DNA from: Mesonia maritima
Lineage (GTDB): Bacteria > Bacteroidota > Bacteroidia > Flavobacteriales > Flavobacteriaceae
Direction of reading: 5' to 3'
Assembly: GCF_042433895.1 (NCBI RefSeq)
Contig: NZ_JBHLUA010000003.1
Span: 1-64,000, forward strand
DNA: 64,000 nucleotides
Part shown: in pieces, positions 34,949-45,128 of the stretch
How positions within the stretch are numbered: position 1 is the first letter of the stretch
Layout: every line of letters starts with the position of its first letter
Made by a program: the position numbers and the translations under genes
Notes under the pieces: generated by a model
The model's database searches: none
Seen by the model: the letters and a program-made list of their open reading frames with translations, nothing else
Told to the model about the DNA's origin: nothing

Positions 34949-36331
34949 ATGAGTAAAAAATTATTTAATGATTTTCCGGAGGTTTCTGCCAAAGAATGGA
35001 AACAAAAAATTCAGGTAGATTTAAAAGGAGCCGATTATGAAAGTCTTATTTTTCATACCAATGAAGGAATTGATATAAAACCATTTTATCATCAAGAAGA
35101 TGTAGCCGAAAAAACTATTTCAGCAACGCCAACCGATTGGAAAATTACCGAGCGTTTTGTAATTCAAGACGAAGAAAATATTCATATAAAACTCCAAGAG
35201 AGTTTAGAAAAAGGTTCTGAAAGTTTGTGGCTCCAAATTACTTCAGCAGAAGTAAATATTATTAAAATTCTAGAAAAATTAGATTTAGCTGAACTTCCCA
35301 TATTTTTAGAATTTCAGTTTTTAAATAAAAATAAAGCCGAAGAATTAACCGCTTTTCTTCAAGATAAAAAGCATAAAATTTCTGTCGGAATCGATATAAT
35401 CGGAAATCTTGCCGAAAGCGGAAATTGGTTTCAAAACATAGATGCCGATCACGAAAACCTTGCAGCTTTTATTGAATTACAAAATTCACTAGAAAGTAGC
35501 ATTTCCATTAATACGGAAATTTATCAAAACGCCGGGGCAAATTGTACGCAACAATTGGCTTATGCAATGGCGCACGTTAATGAATATTTAAATCATATTT
35601 CAGCAAATTTCCCAACAGAAGCTAAAAAATTTAAACCGACTTTTAAAATAGCATTAGGTTCTAATTATTTCTTTGAAATTGCTAAACTGAAAGCTTTACG
35701 TAATTTGTATGCCACGATTGCTTCAGCTTATGAAATGCCGGAAGAAATTAGTATTATCGCTTTTCCGACCAAACGGAACAAAACACTCTACGATTATAAC
35801 GTAAATATGTTACGGACCACAACAGAATGTATGAGCGGAATTTTAGGCGGCGCAGATTCGGTTTGCAATTTTGCTTACGATGAAATTTATCATCACGACA
35901 ACGAATTTGGAAGAAGAATTGCCAGAAATCAGCTTTTAGTTTTAAAAAACGAAAGCTATTTTGATAAAGTAGCAAATATCAGCGACGGAAGTTATTACAT
36001 TGAAACCCTTACAGAACAATTAGCAGAAAAAGCTTTAGAAGTTTTTAAAACCATCGAAAAAAGTGGTGGATTTTTAAAGGAATTAAAAGAAGGAACAATT
36101 CAGCGAAAAATAAAAGAAAGTGCCGATAAAGAACAAACCCAATTTGATAATGGTGAAATCACGTTAGTCGGCACCAACAAATATCTGAATGAAGAAGATA
36201 AAATGAAGCAAGACATTGAAGTTTACCCGTTTTTAAAACATGAAAAACGTAAAACTTTAATCGCACCCATTATTCAAAAACGCCTCGCTGAAAAAAGTGA
36301 ACAACAACGACTAGCAACCGAGAATCAGTAA
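34949..36331 (+). CDS. mcmA1: methylmalonyl-CoA mutase small subunit
   Basis: A 460-residue subunit homologous to the TIM-barrel of methylmalonyl-CoA mutase but without the C-terminal B12-binding domain. MSKKLFNDFPEVSAKEWKQK is the typical start, so ATG 34949 is chosen over an earlier in-frame codon. Landmarks are RTTTECMSGILGGADS and NQLLVLKNESYFDKVA, also seen in other small subunits. With the large subunit it converts (R)-methylmalonyl-CoA to succinyl-CoA. The large-subunit gene follows after 5 bp. Confidence 0.93.
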   Translation: MSKKLFNDFPEVSAKEWKQKIQVDLKGADYESLIFHTNEGIDIKPFYHQEDVAEKTISATPTDWKITERFVIQDEENIHIKLQESLEKGSESLWLQITSAEVNIIKILEKLDLAELPIFLEFQFLNKNKAEELTAFLQDKKHKISVGIDIIGNLAESGNWFQNIDADHENLAAFIELQNSLESSISINTEIYQNAGANCTQQLAYAMAHVNEYLNHISANFPTEAKKFKPTFKIALGSNYFFEIAKLKALRNLYATIASAYEMPEEISIIAFPTKRNKTLYDYNVNMLRTTTECMSGILGGADSVCNFAYDEIYHHDNEFGRRIARNQLLVLKNESYFDKVANISDGSYYIETLTEQLAEKALEVFKTIEKSGGFLKELKEGTIQRKIKESADKEQTQFDNGEITLVGTNKYLNEEDKMKQDIEVYPFLKHEKRKTLIAPIIQKRLAEKSEQQRLATENQ

Positions 36332-36336
36332 AGACG

Positions 36337-38463
36337 ATGAGCAGAAAAGACCTTCAACATATAGAACTCAAAAAAGCACCTGCAAGAAAACAGGAAAATG
36401 CGACTTATAAAACTGCTGAAAATATAAAAATTAAAAAAGTATATTCAGCAGACGATCTCGAAAATTTACAGCATCTAAATTATGCAGCGGGAATTCCGCC
36501 TTATTTACGCGGACCTTATTCTACAATGTATGTAAAACGTCCGTGGACCATACGTCAATACGCCGGTTTTTCTACTGCGGAAAAAAGTAATGCATTTTAC
36601 AGAAGAAATTTAGCGGCGGGACAAAAAGGACTTTCGGTTGCGTTCGATTTAGCTACCCATCGCGGTTACGATAGCGATCACGAACGCGTTGCTGGCGATG
36701 TTGGTATGGCAGGCGTAGCGATAGATTCTGTTGAAGATATGAAAGTTCTCTTCGATCAGATTCCGTTAGATAAAATGTCGGTATCAATGACCATGAATGG
36801 CGCTGTTTTGCCAATTATGGCATTTTATATTGTCGCTGCTGAAGAACAAGGTGTAAAACCTGAACAACTTTCAGGAACTATTCAAAATGATATTTTGAAG
36901 GAATTTATGGTGCGAAATACCTACATTTATCCGCCTACGCCTTCCATGAAAATCATTTCAGATATTTTTGAATATACTTCTAAAAATATGCCTCGTTTCA
37001 ACAGCATAAGTATTTCAGGATATCATATGCAAGAAGCCGGCGCAACGTGTGATATTGAATTAGCTTACACTTTAGCCGACGGTTTAGAATACATTAGAAA
37101 AGGTTTAGGAGCCGGAATGGATATTGACAGTTTCGCTCCGCGTCTTTCTTTTTTCTGGGCAATTGGGATGAATCATTTTATGGAAATTGCTAAGATGCGC
37201 GCCGGAAGAATGCTTTGGGCTAAATTGGTCAAACAATTCAACCCAAAAAATCCAAAATCGCTTTCGTTACGGACACATTGCCAAACAAGCGGTTGGAGCT
37301 TAACCGAGCAAGATCCATTTAATAATGTAGCGAGAACTTGTATTGAAGCTGCAGCAGCAGCATTTGGTGGAACGCAAAGTTTACATACGAACGCTTTAGA
37401 TGAAGCAATTGCCTTACCTACCGATTTTTCTGCGAGAATTGCGAGAAATACGCAGCTTTATTTACAAGATGAAACCCAAATCACCAAAACAGTAGATCCT
37501 TGGGCAGGAAGTTATTATGTTGAAAAACTGACTGATGATATTGCGCAAAAAGCCTGGAAACTTATTGAAGAAGTTGAAGAATTAGGCGGAATGACCAAAG
37601 CGATTGAAAAAGGAATCCCGAAAATGCGCATTGAAGAAGCTGCGGCTAAAAAACAAGCAAGAATCGATAGCGGACAAGATATTATTGTAGGAACAAATCG
37701 TTACCGTAGAGAAAAAGAAGACCCAATTGTAACACTAGAAGTTGACAATAAAACCGTTCGAAAACAACAAATTGAACGTTTAGAAAAAATAAAAGCCGAA
37801 AGAAACACTTCAAAAACAGAAGCAGCTTTAGCGAAATTAACGGAAGCCGCGGAAAAAGAAGAAGGAAATTTATTAGCTTTAGCAGTAGATGCAGCAAGAG
37901 AACGAGCTAGCATTGGAGAAATTAGTATGGCTTTAGAAAAAGTTTACGGAAGACATAAAGCACAAATTAAATCGTTTAGTGGCGTGTATAGTAAAGAAAT
38001 TAAAGACGATGCTTCATTCAATAAAGCAAAAGTATTAGCAAATGAATTCGCGGAATTAGACGGTAGACGTCCACGAATTATGATTGCCAAGATGGGGCAA
38101 GATGGCCACGATCGCGGTGCAAAAGTAGTCGCGACAGGTTACGCCGATGTCGGTTTTGATGTAGATATTGGTCCGTTATTTCAAACACCTCAAGAAGCTG
38201 CAAAACAAGCAGTAGAAAATGATGTCCACGTTTTAGGTGTTTCTTCTTTAGCAGCTGGTCATAAAACTTTGGTTCCGCAGGTAATTGAAGAATTAAAAAA
38301 ATTCGGTCGCGAAGATATAATGGTAATTGTTGGTGGAGTAATTCCTTCCGCAGATTATGATTATTTATTTGATGCTGGAGCGGTAGCTGTTTTTGGTCCC
38401 GGAACAAAAATTAGTGAGGCTGCTATTCAGATTTTAGAAATCTTGATCGATTCGGTTGAATAA
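36337..38463 (+). CDS. mcmA2: methylmalonyl-CoA mutase large (B12-binding) subunit
   Basis: A 708-residue catalytic subunit. The TIM barrel has RGPYSTMYVKRPWTIRQYAG, the substrate and radical region of the family. The C-terminal cobalamin-binding domain has GQDGHDRG, the DxHxxG motif that supplies the axial histidine, plus VLGVSSLAAGH and VIVGGVIP. It works with mcmA1 in propionate and odd-chain catabolism. It ends the operon, followed by a strong terminator. Confidence 0.97.
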   Translation: MSRKDLQHIELKKAPARKQENATYKTAENIKIKKVYSADDLENLQHLNYAAGIPPYLRGPYSTMYVKRPWTIRQYAGFSTAEKSNAFYRRNLAAGQKGLSVAFDLATHRGYDSDHERVAGDVGMAGVAIDSVEDMKVLFDQIPLDKMSVSMTMNGAVLPIMAFYIVAAEEQGVKPEQLSGTIQNDILKEFMVRNTYIYPPTPSMKIISDIFEYTSKNMPRFNSISISGYHMQEAGATCDIELAYTLADGLEYIRKGLGAGMDIDSFAPRLSFFWAIGMNHFMEIAKMRAGRMLWAKLVKQFNPKNPKSLSLRTHCQTSGWSLTEQDPFNNVARTCIEAAAAAFGGTQSLHTNALDEAIALPTDFSARIARNTQLYLQDETQITKTVDPWAGSYYVEKLTDDIAQKAWKLIEEVEELGGMTKAIEKGIPKMRIEEAAAKKQARIDSGQDIIVGTNRYRREKEDPIVTLEVDNKTVRKQQIERLEKIKAERNTSKTEAALAKLTEAAEKEEGNLLALAVDAARERASIGEISMALEKVYGRHKAQIKSFSGVYSKEIKDDASFNKAKVLANEFAELDGRRPRIMIAKMGQDGHDRGAKVVATGYADVGFDVDIGPLFQTPQEAAKQAVENDVHVLGVSSLAAGHKTLVPQVIEELKKFGREDIMVIVGGVIPSADYDYLFDAGAVAVFGPGTKISEAAIQILEILIDSVE

Positions 38464-38487
38464 TTTTATTTCAATAGAAAATTTTTT

Positions 38488-38520
38488 AAAAAAGAGAACG
38501 AACATTCGTTCTCTTTTTTT
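38488..38520 (+). terminator. intrinsic terminator after mcmA2
   Basis: A hairpin GAGAACGAA-CA-TTCGTTCTC is flanked by A-rich and T7 tracts, 30 bp after the mcmA2 stop. Confidence 0.85.
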
Positions 38521-38577
38521 ATTTGTAAATACTAAATAAAAAACGTAACGTTTCATATATAAATAAACCTATTTATT

Positions 38578-39489
38578 ATGAAAAACGCTTTAATTATTTT
38601 ATCTGCATTTATCTTATTTTCGTGTAATTCTGATGATGATGATGATGATGATGATGTAGATTCTACAACTAATCCTACTGTATCATCCCTGACAATTAAT
38701 TCCTTTAAAGAAACTATTGATAGACCTGCTATTGATGGGTATGAAAGTTATAAAGAAATAACTGCTGGCGATATTGTTCAAAATAAATTTATGAATTATA
38801 CGGTTGAAACTTATTTTGATGATGAATTGAAGGAAGATAATCAATACAACTATTTCATCTATCAGAATGAAAAAACTACAGAATTTTATCCTATTTCTGA
38901 AAAAACGCAAGGAACAACTCAGCAGTTATTTTATGACAATAACTCAAAATTATCGGGGATCTATTGGGAAAAAATAAACCGCTATTACAGAATAATTCAT
39001 AATGGAAATAACATTGACTATTTTGAACGTTTAACAGGTTCTCTTGAAAATCCTAATACAGAAGTTATCATAAGACATATTTTAAAATTTGATAATAATG
39101 ATAATGTCATAAAAGCCGGTATTGATCAAGATTTAGATGGTGTAATGGATTTTGAAAATAAATTTATATATGATGAAAGTAATAATCTTACAACTATAGA
39201 AATGGCAAATGGAACTACAGTTAATATCAGCTATTCAAGCATTAAAAACACAAAATCTTTTGTACTGGATAACTCCTTTGGTAAACGAGTAAGAAGATTA
39301 TTCTGCAGCGAAGTTTACGGCTCTTCTATGACAGAGGCTATAGAAAATTTAGAGCATTCTACACATTTAACCAATAAGGATCTTTCATCGGCTATTTCTA
39401 TTGAAACAAACCAAGCTAATTTTTACACAAAATATCAAAGAGAGGGATACGAAAATGCCACTCATACAATTGAATTCTTTTTTGAATAG
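38578..39489 (+). CDS. hypothetical lipoprotein with poly-Asp linker
   Basis: A 303-residue protein with lipobox LFSC (Cys16), followed by NS and a run of eight Asp encoded by (GAT)n repeats (about 38630-38655). The body is beta-rich with several DxDxDG-like acidic loops (GIDQDLDGVMDF). I do not recognise the family. Such poly-Asp stretches after the lipobox match the lipoprotein export signal for surface exposure described in Bacteroidota. It stands alone between a terminator and the SDR gene. Confidence 0.7.
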   Translation: MKNALIILSAFILFSCNSDDDDDDDDVDSTTNPTVSSLTINSFKETIDRPAIDGYESYKEITAGDIVQNKFMNYTVETYFDDELKEDNQYNYFIYQNEKTTEFYPISEKTQGTTQQLFYDNNSKLSGIYWEKINRYYRIIHNGNNIDYFERLTGSLENPNTEVIIRHILKFDNNDNVIKAGIDQDLDGVMDFENKFIYDESNNLTTIEMANGTTVNISYSSIKNTKSFVLDNSFGKRVRRLFCSEVYGSSMTEAIENLEHSTHLTNKDLSSAISIETNQANFYTKYQREGYENATHTIEFFFE

Positions 39490-39558
39490 TATTAATTTTT
39501 CATGCTTAAATGATGTCATTTTTAAAAGAAGTTATATTTTTAATGAAAACTAAATCCC

Positions 39559-40440
39559 ATGAATTTCAATAAAAAAATGCTTCGCGATGATGCTTTAAAA
39601 GGAAAAAATATTGTAGTAACTGGCGGCGGAAGTGGTTTGGGAAAAGCCATGACCAAATACTTCTTAGAACTGGGAGCACAAGTAGCCATTACTTCCCGAA
39701 ATCTAGAAAAACTTCAAAATACTACCAAAGAATTAGAAAAAGAAACTGGCGGAAAATGTTTTGCCATTCAATGCGATGTTCGTCATTATGATCAAGTTGA
39801 AAAAATGCGCAATGAAGCCATTTATAAAATGGGAAGCGTAGATGTGTTGCTGAACAATGCCGCAGGAAACTTCATCTCTCCTACCGAGCGACTTTCAGCA
39901 AACGCTTTTGATACCATTATCGATATTGTTCTAAAAGGAAGTAAAAACTGTACGTTAGCCTTTGGTAAACATTGGATCGACAAAAAAGAAAAAGATAAAA
40001 CCGTTTTAAATATCGTCACCACTTATGCCTGGACAGGTTCCGCTTATGTGGTTCCTTCCGCAACAGCAAAAGCCGGTGTTTTAGCGATGACGCGTTCACT
40101 TGCGGTAGAATGGGCAAAATACGGGATTCGGTTTAACGCCATCGCACCGGGTCCATTCCCTACAAAAGGTGCTTGGGACAGATTATTACCCGGCGATTTA
40201 AAAGAAAAATTCGATTTAGCTAAAAAAGTTCCTTTAAAACGAGTTGGTGAACATCAAGAATTAGCCAATTTAGCGGCTTATTTAGTGTCAGATTTTTCTG
40301 CTTATGTAAATGGCGAAGTAATTACAATAGACGGTGGTGAATGGTTAAAAGGCGCCGGACAGTTCAATTTATTAGAGCAAATTCCAGAAGAAATGTGGGA
40401 TCAATTAGAGCAAATGATTAAGCAGAAAAAAAATAGTTAA
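39559..40440 (+). CDS. SDR-family oxidoreductase, 2,4-dienoyl-CoA reductase-like
   Basis: A 293-residue short-chain dehydrogenase. The Rossmann loop is TGGGSGLGKA, with NNAAGN and the catalytic region YAWTGSAYVVPSATAKAG, where the usual YxxxK tyrosine is absent. The same stretch (TGSGFVVPSASAKAGV) occurs in mammalian mitochondrial 2,4-dienoyl-CoA reductase, so a role in oxidation of polyunsaturated fatty acids is likely. The C-terminus has IDGGEWL. NADPH is probable as cofactor, from SRNLEK after the second strand. It lies between mcmA2 and parA but looks like a single-gene unit. Confidence 0.85.
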   Translation: MNFNKKMLRDDALKGKNIVVTGGGSGLGKAMTKYFLELGAQVAITSRNLEKLQNTTKELEKETGGKCFAIQCDVRHYDQVEKMRNEAIYKMGSVDVLLNNAAGNFISPTERLSANAFDTIIDIVLKGSKNCTLAFGKHWIDKKEKDKTVLNIVTTYAWTGSAYVVPSATAKAGVLAMTRSLAVEWAKYGIRFNAIAPGPFPTKGAWDRLLPGDLKEKFDLAKKVPLKRVGEHQELANLAAYLVSDFSAYVNGEVITIDGGEWLKGAGQFNLLEQIPEEMWDQLEQMIKQKKNS

Positions 40441-40534
40441 TTTTAGTTATTCACATTTCAAAAAAGTGTTAACAAATTCCATTTTCAATTGGAAGAATTA
40501 ATTGTATTTTTACTCTCTAAATTAAGACGAGTTA

Positions 40535-41299
40535 ATGGGTAAAATCATTGCAATTGCTAATCAAAAAGGTGGTGTAGGAAAAACCACAACATCAGTCAAT
40601 TTGGCTGCTTCTTTAGGAGTTTTAGAAAAAAAAGTTTTATTGATCGATGCAGATCCACAGGCAAACGCTACTTCCGGTTTAGGAATAGATGTAGAAACTG
40701 TAGAGTTAGGCACGTATCAATTACTAGAACATACGCAAAAAGCTGAAAACGCTATTATAAAAACAGAATCTCCAAATGTAGATATCATTCCGGCGCATAT
40801 CGATTTGGTGGCGATTGAAATTGAATTGGTAGATCAAGACCAACGCGAGTCGATGCTGAAAAAAGCGGTAGAAGGTTTACGCGATAAATATGATTATATC
40901 TTAATAGATTGCGCTCCATCGCTTGGTTTACTTACGCTGAATGCGTTAACCGCTGCAGATTCTGTAATTATTCCTATTCAATGTGAATATTTTGCCTTAG
41001 AAGGCTTAGGAAAATTGTTGAATACTATAAAAAGTGTTCAAAAAGTTCACAACACCAAATTAGATATTGAAGGACTTTTATTAACAATGTACGATGCTCG
41101 TCTCCGACTTTCAAATCAAGTAGTCGATGAGGTGAAAAAACATTTTGATGAAATGGTTTTCGAAACTATTATTCAGCGAAATGTACGTTTAAGCGAAGCC
41201 CCAAGTTACGGTGAAAGTATTATAAATTATGATGCGGGAAGTCGCGGTGCTAGCAATTATTTAAGCTTAGCGGAAGAAATTATAAAGAAAAACCGATAG
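40535..41299 (+). CDS. parA: ParA-type chromosome partition ATPase
   Basis: A 254-residue MinD/ParA-family ATPase. It has the deviant Walker A KGGVGKTT (residues about 10-17), the switch LLIDADPQANAT and the DYILIDCAPSLG strand. No N-terminal HTH is present, so it is the chromosomal type (Soj). It is followed by parB after 4 bp. A 94-bp spacer upstream has a TTG and a weak -7 region. Confidence 0.95.
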   Translation: MGKIIAIANQKGGVGKTTTSVNLAASLGVLEKKVLLIDADPQANATSGLGIDVETVELGTYQLLEHTQKAENAIIKTESPNVDIIPAHIDLVAIEIELVDQDQRESMLKKAVEGLRDKYDYILIDCAPSLGLLTLNALTAADSVIIPIQCEYFALEGLGKLLNTIKSVQKVHNTKLDIEGLLLTMYDARLRLSNQVVDEVKKHFDEMVFETIIQRNVRLSEAPSYGESIINYDAGSRGASNYLSLAEEIIKKNR

Positions 41300-41303
41300 A
41301 TTC

Positions 41304-42206
41304 ATGGCGAAAGCAACAAAAAAACAAGCCTTAGGACGTGGACTTTCGGCTTTATTGAAAGATCCCGACAACGATATAAAATCAGCTAAAGACAAAAACG
41401 CCGACAAAGTTGTTGGTAGTATTGTTGAACTTGATATAGAAGCGATTGAAGTTAATCCGTTTCAACCCAGAACAAGTTTTAACGAAGATGCGCTGCAAGA
41501 ATTAGCATCTTCTATTAAAGAACTTGGTGTTATTCAACCCATTACGGTTCGAAAAATTGATTTCAATAAATATCAATTAGTTTCTGGTGAACGCAGATAT
41601 CGTGCATCAAAATTAGTCGGTTTAAAAACTATTCCCGCCTATATAAGAATTGCGAACGATCAAGAATCGCTAGAAATGGCGCTTGTTGAAAATATTCAGC
41701 GTCAAGATTTAGATCCAATTGAAATCGCACTTTCTTACCAACGTTTGTTAGATGAAATTGATTTAACGCAAGAACAATTAAGCGACAGAATTGGAAAAAA
41801 TCGTTCTACAATTGCTAATTATTTACGTTTATTAAAATTAGATCCGATTATTCAAACCGGAATGCGCGACGGCTTTTTATCGATGGGTCACGGAAGAGCG
41901 TTAATAAATCTTGAAAAATTAGATGAGCAATTATCGATTTACGAAAAGATTATAGCAAACTCTTTATCGGTTCGAGAAACTGAAAAATTAGTTCGCGAAA
42001 ATCAACAAAAAAGTTCAGGTTCGTCAAAAAAATCTACTACTTCCAAAGTTCCTAAAGAAATAAAAGGTGCGGTAAAAAACTTTTCAGAATATTTTGGAGC
42101 CAAAGTTGACGTAAAAGTTTCGAAAAAAGGAAACGGAAAATTAATTATTCCTTTTTCTTCGGAAGAAGATTTCAATCGGTTAAAAAAGTTAATTGAAGGT
42201 GAATAA
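41304..42206 (+). CDS. parB: ParB-type partition CTPase/DNA-binding protein
   Basis: A 300-residue chromosomal ParB. It has the N-terminal ALGRGLSALL box that touches ParA, the CTP-binding domain with SGERRYRASKL and ENIQRQDLDPIE, and an HTH (QLSDRIGKNRSTIANYLRLL). The C-terminal dimer domain is preceded by an Ser/Lys-rich linker. It forms the segregation complex with parA and parS. No parS was seen nearby. Its 3' end overlaps the next gene. Confidence 0.95.
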   Translation: MAKATKKQALGRGLSALLKDPDNDIKSAKDKNADKVVGSIVELDIEAIEVNPFQPRTSFNEDALQELASSIKELGVIQPITVRKIDFNKYQLVSGERRYRASKLVGLKTIPAYIRIANDQESLEMALVENIQRQDLDPIEIALSYQRLLDEIDLTQEQLSDRIGKNRSTIANYLRLLKLDPIIQTGMRDGFLSMGHGRALINLEKLDEQLSIYEKIIANSLSVRETEKLVRENQQKSSGSSKKSTTSKVPKEIKGAVKNFSEYFGAKVDVKVSKKGNGKLIIPFSSEEDFNRLKKLIEGE

Positions 42207-42780
42207 ATTACTGTTTTTTCTTTCAATTTTTTTCTTTTTAAGTTCGTTTAGTTACGCGCAAAAGGATTCACTCGCTATGCGAACGGAAAGAATTTCGCAA
42301 GTAAATCCTGAAACCACCAAAAATTTCGAACAATACAATCCGTTAGCGCCGGCAAAAGCTGCTTTTTATTCTGCTGTTTTACCAGGTTTAGGGCAAGCTT
42401 ACAACGGTAGTTATTGGAAAATTCCTTTAGTTTACGGCGCGATTGGCGGTGGAATTTACGCTTACGTTTATAATAATAAGCAGTATCATAAATATAGAGA
42501 TGCTTATAAAAGTAGATTAGCGGGCGAAACAGATGATGAATTTATGAATATTCTTTCTGATGACGCGCTGGTTGATGCGCAAAAAAGATTCCGCAGAAAT
42601 AAAGAAATTTCGCTGCTGGTCACAATTGCCGCATATGCTTTAAATATTATCGACGCCAATGTAGAAGCGCATTTACGTCAGTTTAACGTGAGTGAAGATT
42701 TAGCTTTACGGCCAAATTTTGGCATAGATGAATTTTCAGGAAAAGCTAATTATAATCTTTCACTCAATTTTAATTTTTAG
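42199..42780 (+). CDS. DUF5683-family membrane protein
   Basis: A 193-residue protein with a signal peptide (FLSSFSYAQ) and a membrane domain containing SAVLPGLGQAYNGSYWKIP, the DUF5683 hallmark, and a hydrophobic segment near 140-155. It starts with GTG at 42199, overlapping parB by 8 bp; a TTG two codons earlier is possible. No function is established, but the gene is conserved between parB and dapB in Flavobacteriaceae. Confidence 0.85.
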   Translation: MNKLLFFLSIFFFLSSFSYAQKDSLAMRTERISQVNPETTKNFEQYNPLAPAKAAFYSAVLPGLGQAYNGSYWKIPLVYGAIGGGIYAYVYNNKQYHKYRDAYKSRLAGETDDEFMNILSDDALVDAQKRFRRNKEISLLVTIAAYALNIIDANVEAHLRQFNVSEDLALRPNFGIDEFSGKANYNLSLNFNF

Positions 42781-42792
42781 AAGTTTATCACT

Positions 42793-43503
42793 ATGAAAAT
42801 TGCACTTTTAGGATACGGAAGAATGGGAAAAACAATTGAGAAATTGGCAGAAAATCGAGGTCATTCTATTGTTTACAAAACTTCTTCTGGTTTAAAAGAA
42901 GATGAATTAAAAAAAGCTGATGTTGCCATAGATTTTAGCATTCCTGAAGCAGCTTTTAAAAATATCACTACGTGCTTTCAGCATCAAATTCCTGTAGTTT
43001 GCGGTACGACGGGTTGGTTAGAAAAATATGATGAAGCTGTAAAAATTTGCAAGAAAGAAAATGCTGCTTTTATTTACGCTTCTAATTTTAGCTTAGGCGT
43101 AAATTTATTTTTTGAGCTGAATACTCAACTGGCTAAATTGATGAAAAAATTTGATCAGTATAAAGTTGATGTGGAAGAAATTCATCATACCAAAAAACTA
43201 GATAAACCTAGCGGAACGGCAATAACACTAACTGAACAAATATTGGCAAATTCAGCTTATACAAATTGGGAATTAAAGGAAGAAAACACCTCAATTTCAG
43301 AAAAAACTATTCCCGTAACTGCAAAAAGAATTGAAGATGTTCCCGGAACGCATATCATAAATTATGCATCTGACATTGATGATATTGAAATAAAGCACAC
43401 CGCCCATTCTCGAGAGGGATTTGCTTTAGGCGCAATAATTGCAGCCGAATTTTTAAAAGATAAAACGGGTATCTTTACCATGAAAGATGTTTTAAATGTG
43501 TAA
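42793..43503 (+). CDS. dapB: 4-hydroxy-tetrahydrodipicolinate reductase
   Basis: A 236-residue DapB for lysine/diaminopimelate synthesis. It has the Rossmann GYGRMGKTI, the central VCGTTGW, the catalytic EIHHTKKLDKPSGTA (His-His and Lys) and HTAHSREGFALGA. It is slightly shorter than the E. coli enzyme, as usual in Bacteroidota. It lies 12 bp after the DUF5683 gene and 49 bp before lepB. Confidence 0.96.
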   Translation: MKIALLGYGRMGKTIEKLAENRGHSIVYKTSSGLKEDELKKADVAIDFSIPEAAFKNITTCFQHQIPVVCGTTGWLEKYDEAVKICKKENAAFIYASNFSLGVNLFFELNTQLAKLMKKFDQYKVDVEEIHHTKKLDKPSGTAITLTEQILANSAYTNWELKEENTSISEKTIPVTAKRIEDVPGTHIINYASDIDDIEIKHTAHSREGFALGAIIAAEFLKDKTGIFTMKDVLNV

Positions 43504-43552
43504 CATTTCATGAAATTAGATACTTATTAACTGAACAAACATATTTTATAGC

Positions 43553-45121
43553 ATGACAATTACGCAATGGTTAATCGTATTTCTGGTAATTCAACTCATT
43601 CAATTTTTAGCAACCTGGAAACTTTATAAAAAAGCGGGTAGACAAGCTTGGGAAGCATTAATTCCTATTTATAATGCGGTAATTTTAATGAAAATTATCA
43701 ATCGCCCTTGGTGGTGGACAATTTTACTATTCATACCGATTGTAAATTTAATTATGATTCCGGTGGTTTGGGTAGAAACCGTTCGCAGTTTCGGAAGACA
43801 TTCTGCTACAGATACGTGGTTAACTATTCTAACATTAGGATTTTATATTTTCTATGTAAATTATACGCTAGATGTTACTTATATTGAAGAGCGAAGTTTA
43901 AAACCACGAACTTCTGCCGGAGAATGGGTAAGTTCTATACTTTTTGCCGTTGTTGCCGCGACTATTGTTCACACTTATTTTATTCAACCGTTTACCATTC
44001 CTACTTCTTCATTGGAAAAAACTTTATTGGTTGGCGATTTTCTGTTTGTAAGTAAAGTAAATTATGGCGCGCGTGCTCCACAAACCACTATTTCGTTTCC
44101 GATGGTTCACGATACAATTCCAGGTCTGGGAATAAAATCGTACACTAATTGGCCACAACTCCCCTATTTTAGATTTCCAGGATTTGAAGATATTGAACGA
44201 AATGATATTGTTGTTTTTAACTGGCCGGTAGATACGGTTCCGTTTTTTGGTTATCGCGGGAACCAAACCTTTAAAAAACCGATCGATAAAAAATCGAATT
44301 ACGTAAAAAGAGCAGTGGGAATTCCTGGTGATTCATTAAAAATTGTAGATGGAAAAGTGTTCATTAATAACAATCCGTTGCAATTGCCAGATCGTGCAAA
44401 ACCCCAATATTCATATATTGTTCAAGGAAAAGGTCAAGGGTTTGATTTACGTGCACTTTATGAAAACTATGGTATTACCGATCGAATAGAAATGATAGAT
44501 CGCGATAGAAGATTATATCGATTTGTATCCATTTCAGAAGAAGCTTTTCAAAAATTTAAAAACCACCCGAATGTAGCTTCGATTGAAAAAATTGTAGCTC
44601 CTGCAGAAAGAGCTGAACAATCTATTTTTCCGCAGAGCGAAGATTTAAAATGGAATCGTGATCAATTTGGACCACTTTATATTCCTGAACAAGGAAAAAC
44701 AATAGCTTTAACGCCAGAATCACTTCCACTTTATAAGCGAATTATTGAAGTTTATGAAGGCGAAGAAATGGGAATTGATAATAAACTTACCCAAAACGGA
44801 ACACAAATTTTATTAAATGGTGAACCGATTAAAAATTACATCCTCAAACAAAATTATTATTTTATGATGGGTGACAATAGACACAATAGTGAAGATAGTA
44901 GATTTTGGGGTTTTGTACCCGAAACACACATTGTAGGAAAACCTGTTTTTATCTGGATGAGTTTAGATAGCAACGCTTCAGGTTTCGATAAAATTAGATG
45001 GGAACGACTTTTTACAACCGTTGGTGGCGAAGGAAAACCAGTATCCTATTTTTACTATTTCCTCATCGGTTTAATCGTAATTTTAGGAATTAATTTCTTC
45101 AGAAAACGAAAAAAATCCTAA
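43553..45121 (+). CDS. lepB: signal peptidase I with N-terminal membrane domain
   Basis: A 522-residue type I signal peptidase. The first roughly 115 residues are a DUF5684-like multi-helix membrane domain (WWWTILLFIPIVN). The peptidase part follows: IPTSSLEKTL with nucleophile Ser153, VKRAVGIPGDS with general base Lys252, and MGDNRHNSEDSRFWG. Insertions between these boxes and the C-terminal membrane helix make it longer than typical. It removes signal peptides of exported proteins at the outer face of the inner membrane. The WbqC gene follows after 7 bp. Confidence 0.93.
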   Translation: MTITQWLIVFLVIQLIQFLATWKLYKKAGRQAWEALIPIYNAVILMKIINRPWWWTILLFIPIVNLIMIPVVWVETVRSFGRHSATDTWLTILTLGFYIFYVNYTLDVTYIEERSLKPRTSAGEWVSSILFAVVAATIVHTYFIQPFTIPTSSLEKTLLVGDFLFVSKVNYGARAPQTTISFPMVHDTIPGLGIKSYTNWPQLPYFRFPGFEDIERNDIVVFNWPVDTVPFFGYRGNQTFKKPIDKKSNYVKRAVGIPGDSLKIVDGKVFINNNPLQLPDRAKPQYSYIVQGKGQGFDLRALYENYGITDRIEMIDRDRRLYRFVSISEEAFQKFKNHPNVASIEKIVAPAERAEQSIFPQSEDLKWNRDQFGPLYIPEQGKTIALTPESLPLYKRIIEVYEGEEMGIDNKLTQNGTQILLNGEPIKNYILKQNYYFMMGDNRHNSEDSRFWGFVPETHIVGKPVFIWMSLDSNASGFDKIRWERLFTTVGGEGKPVSYFYYFLIGLIVILGINFFRKRKKS

Positions 45122-45128
45122 CATTTAA

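Noticed and set aside
40441..40534. parS site near parAB
   Set aside because: I looked for the TGTTTCACGTGAAACA pattern. CACGTG cores at about 7775 and 22857 lack the flanks and lie within coding genes, so no parS is claimed.
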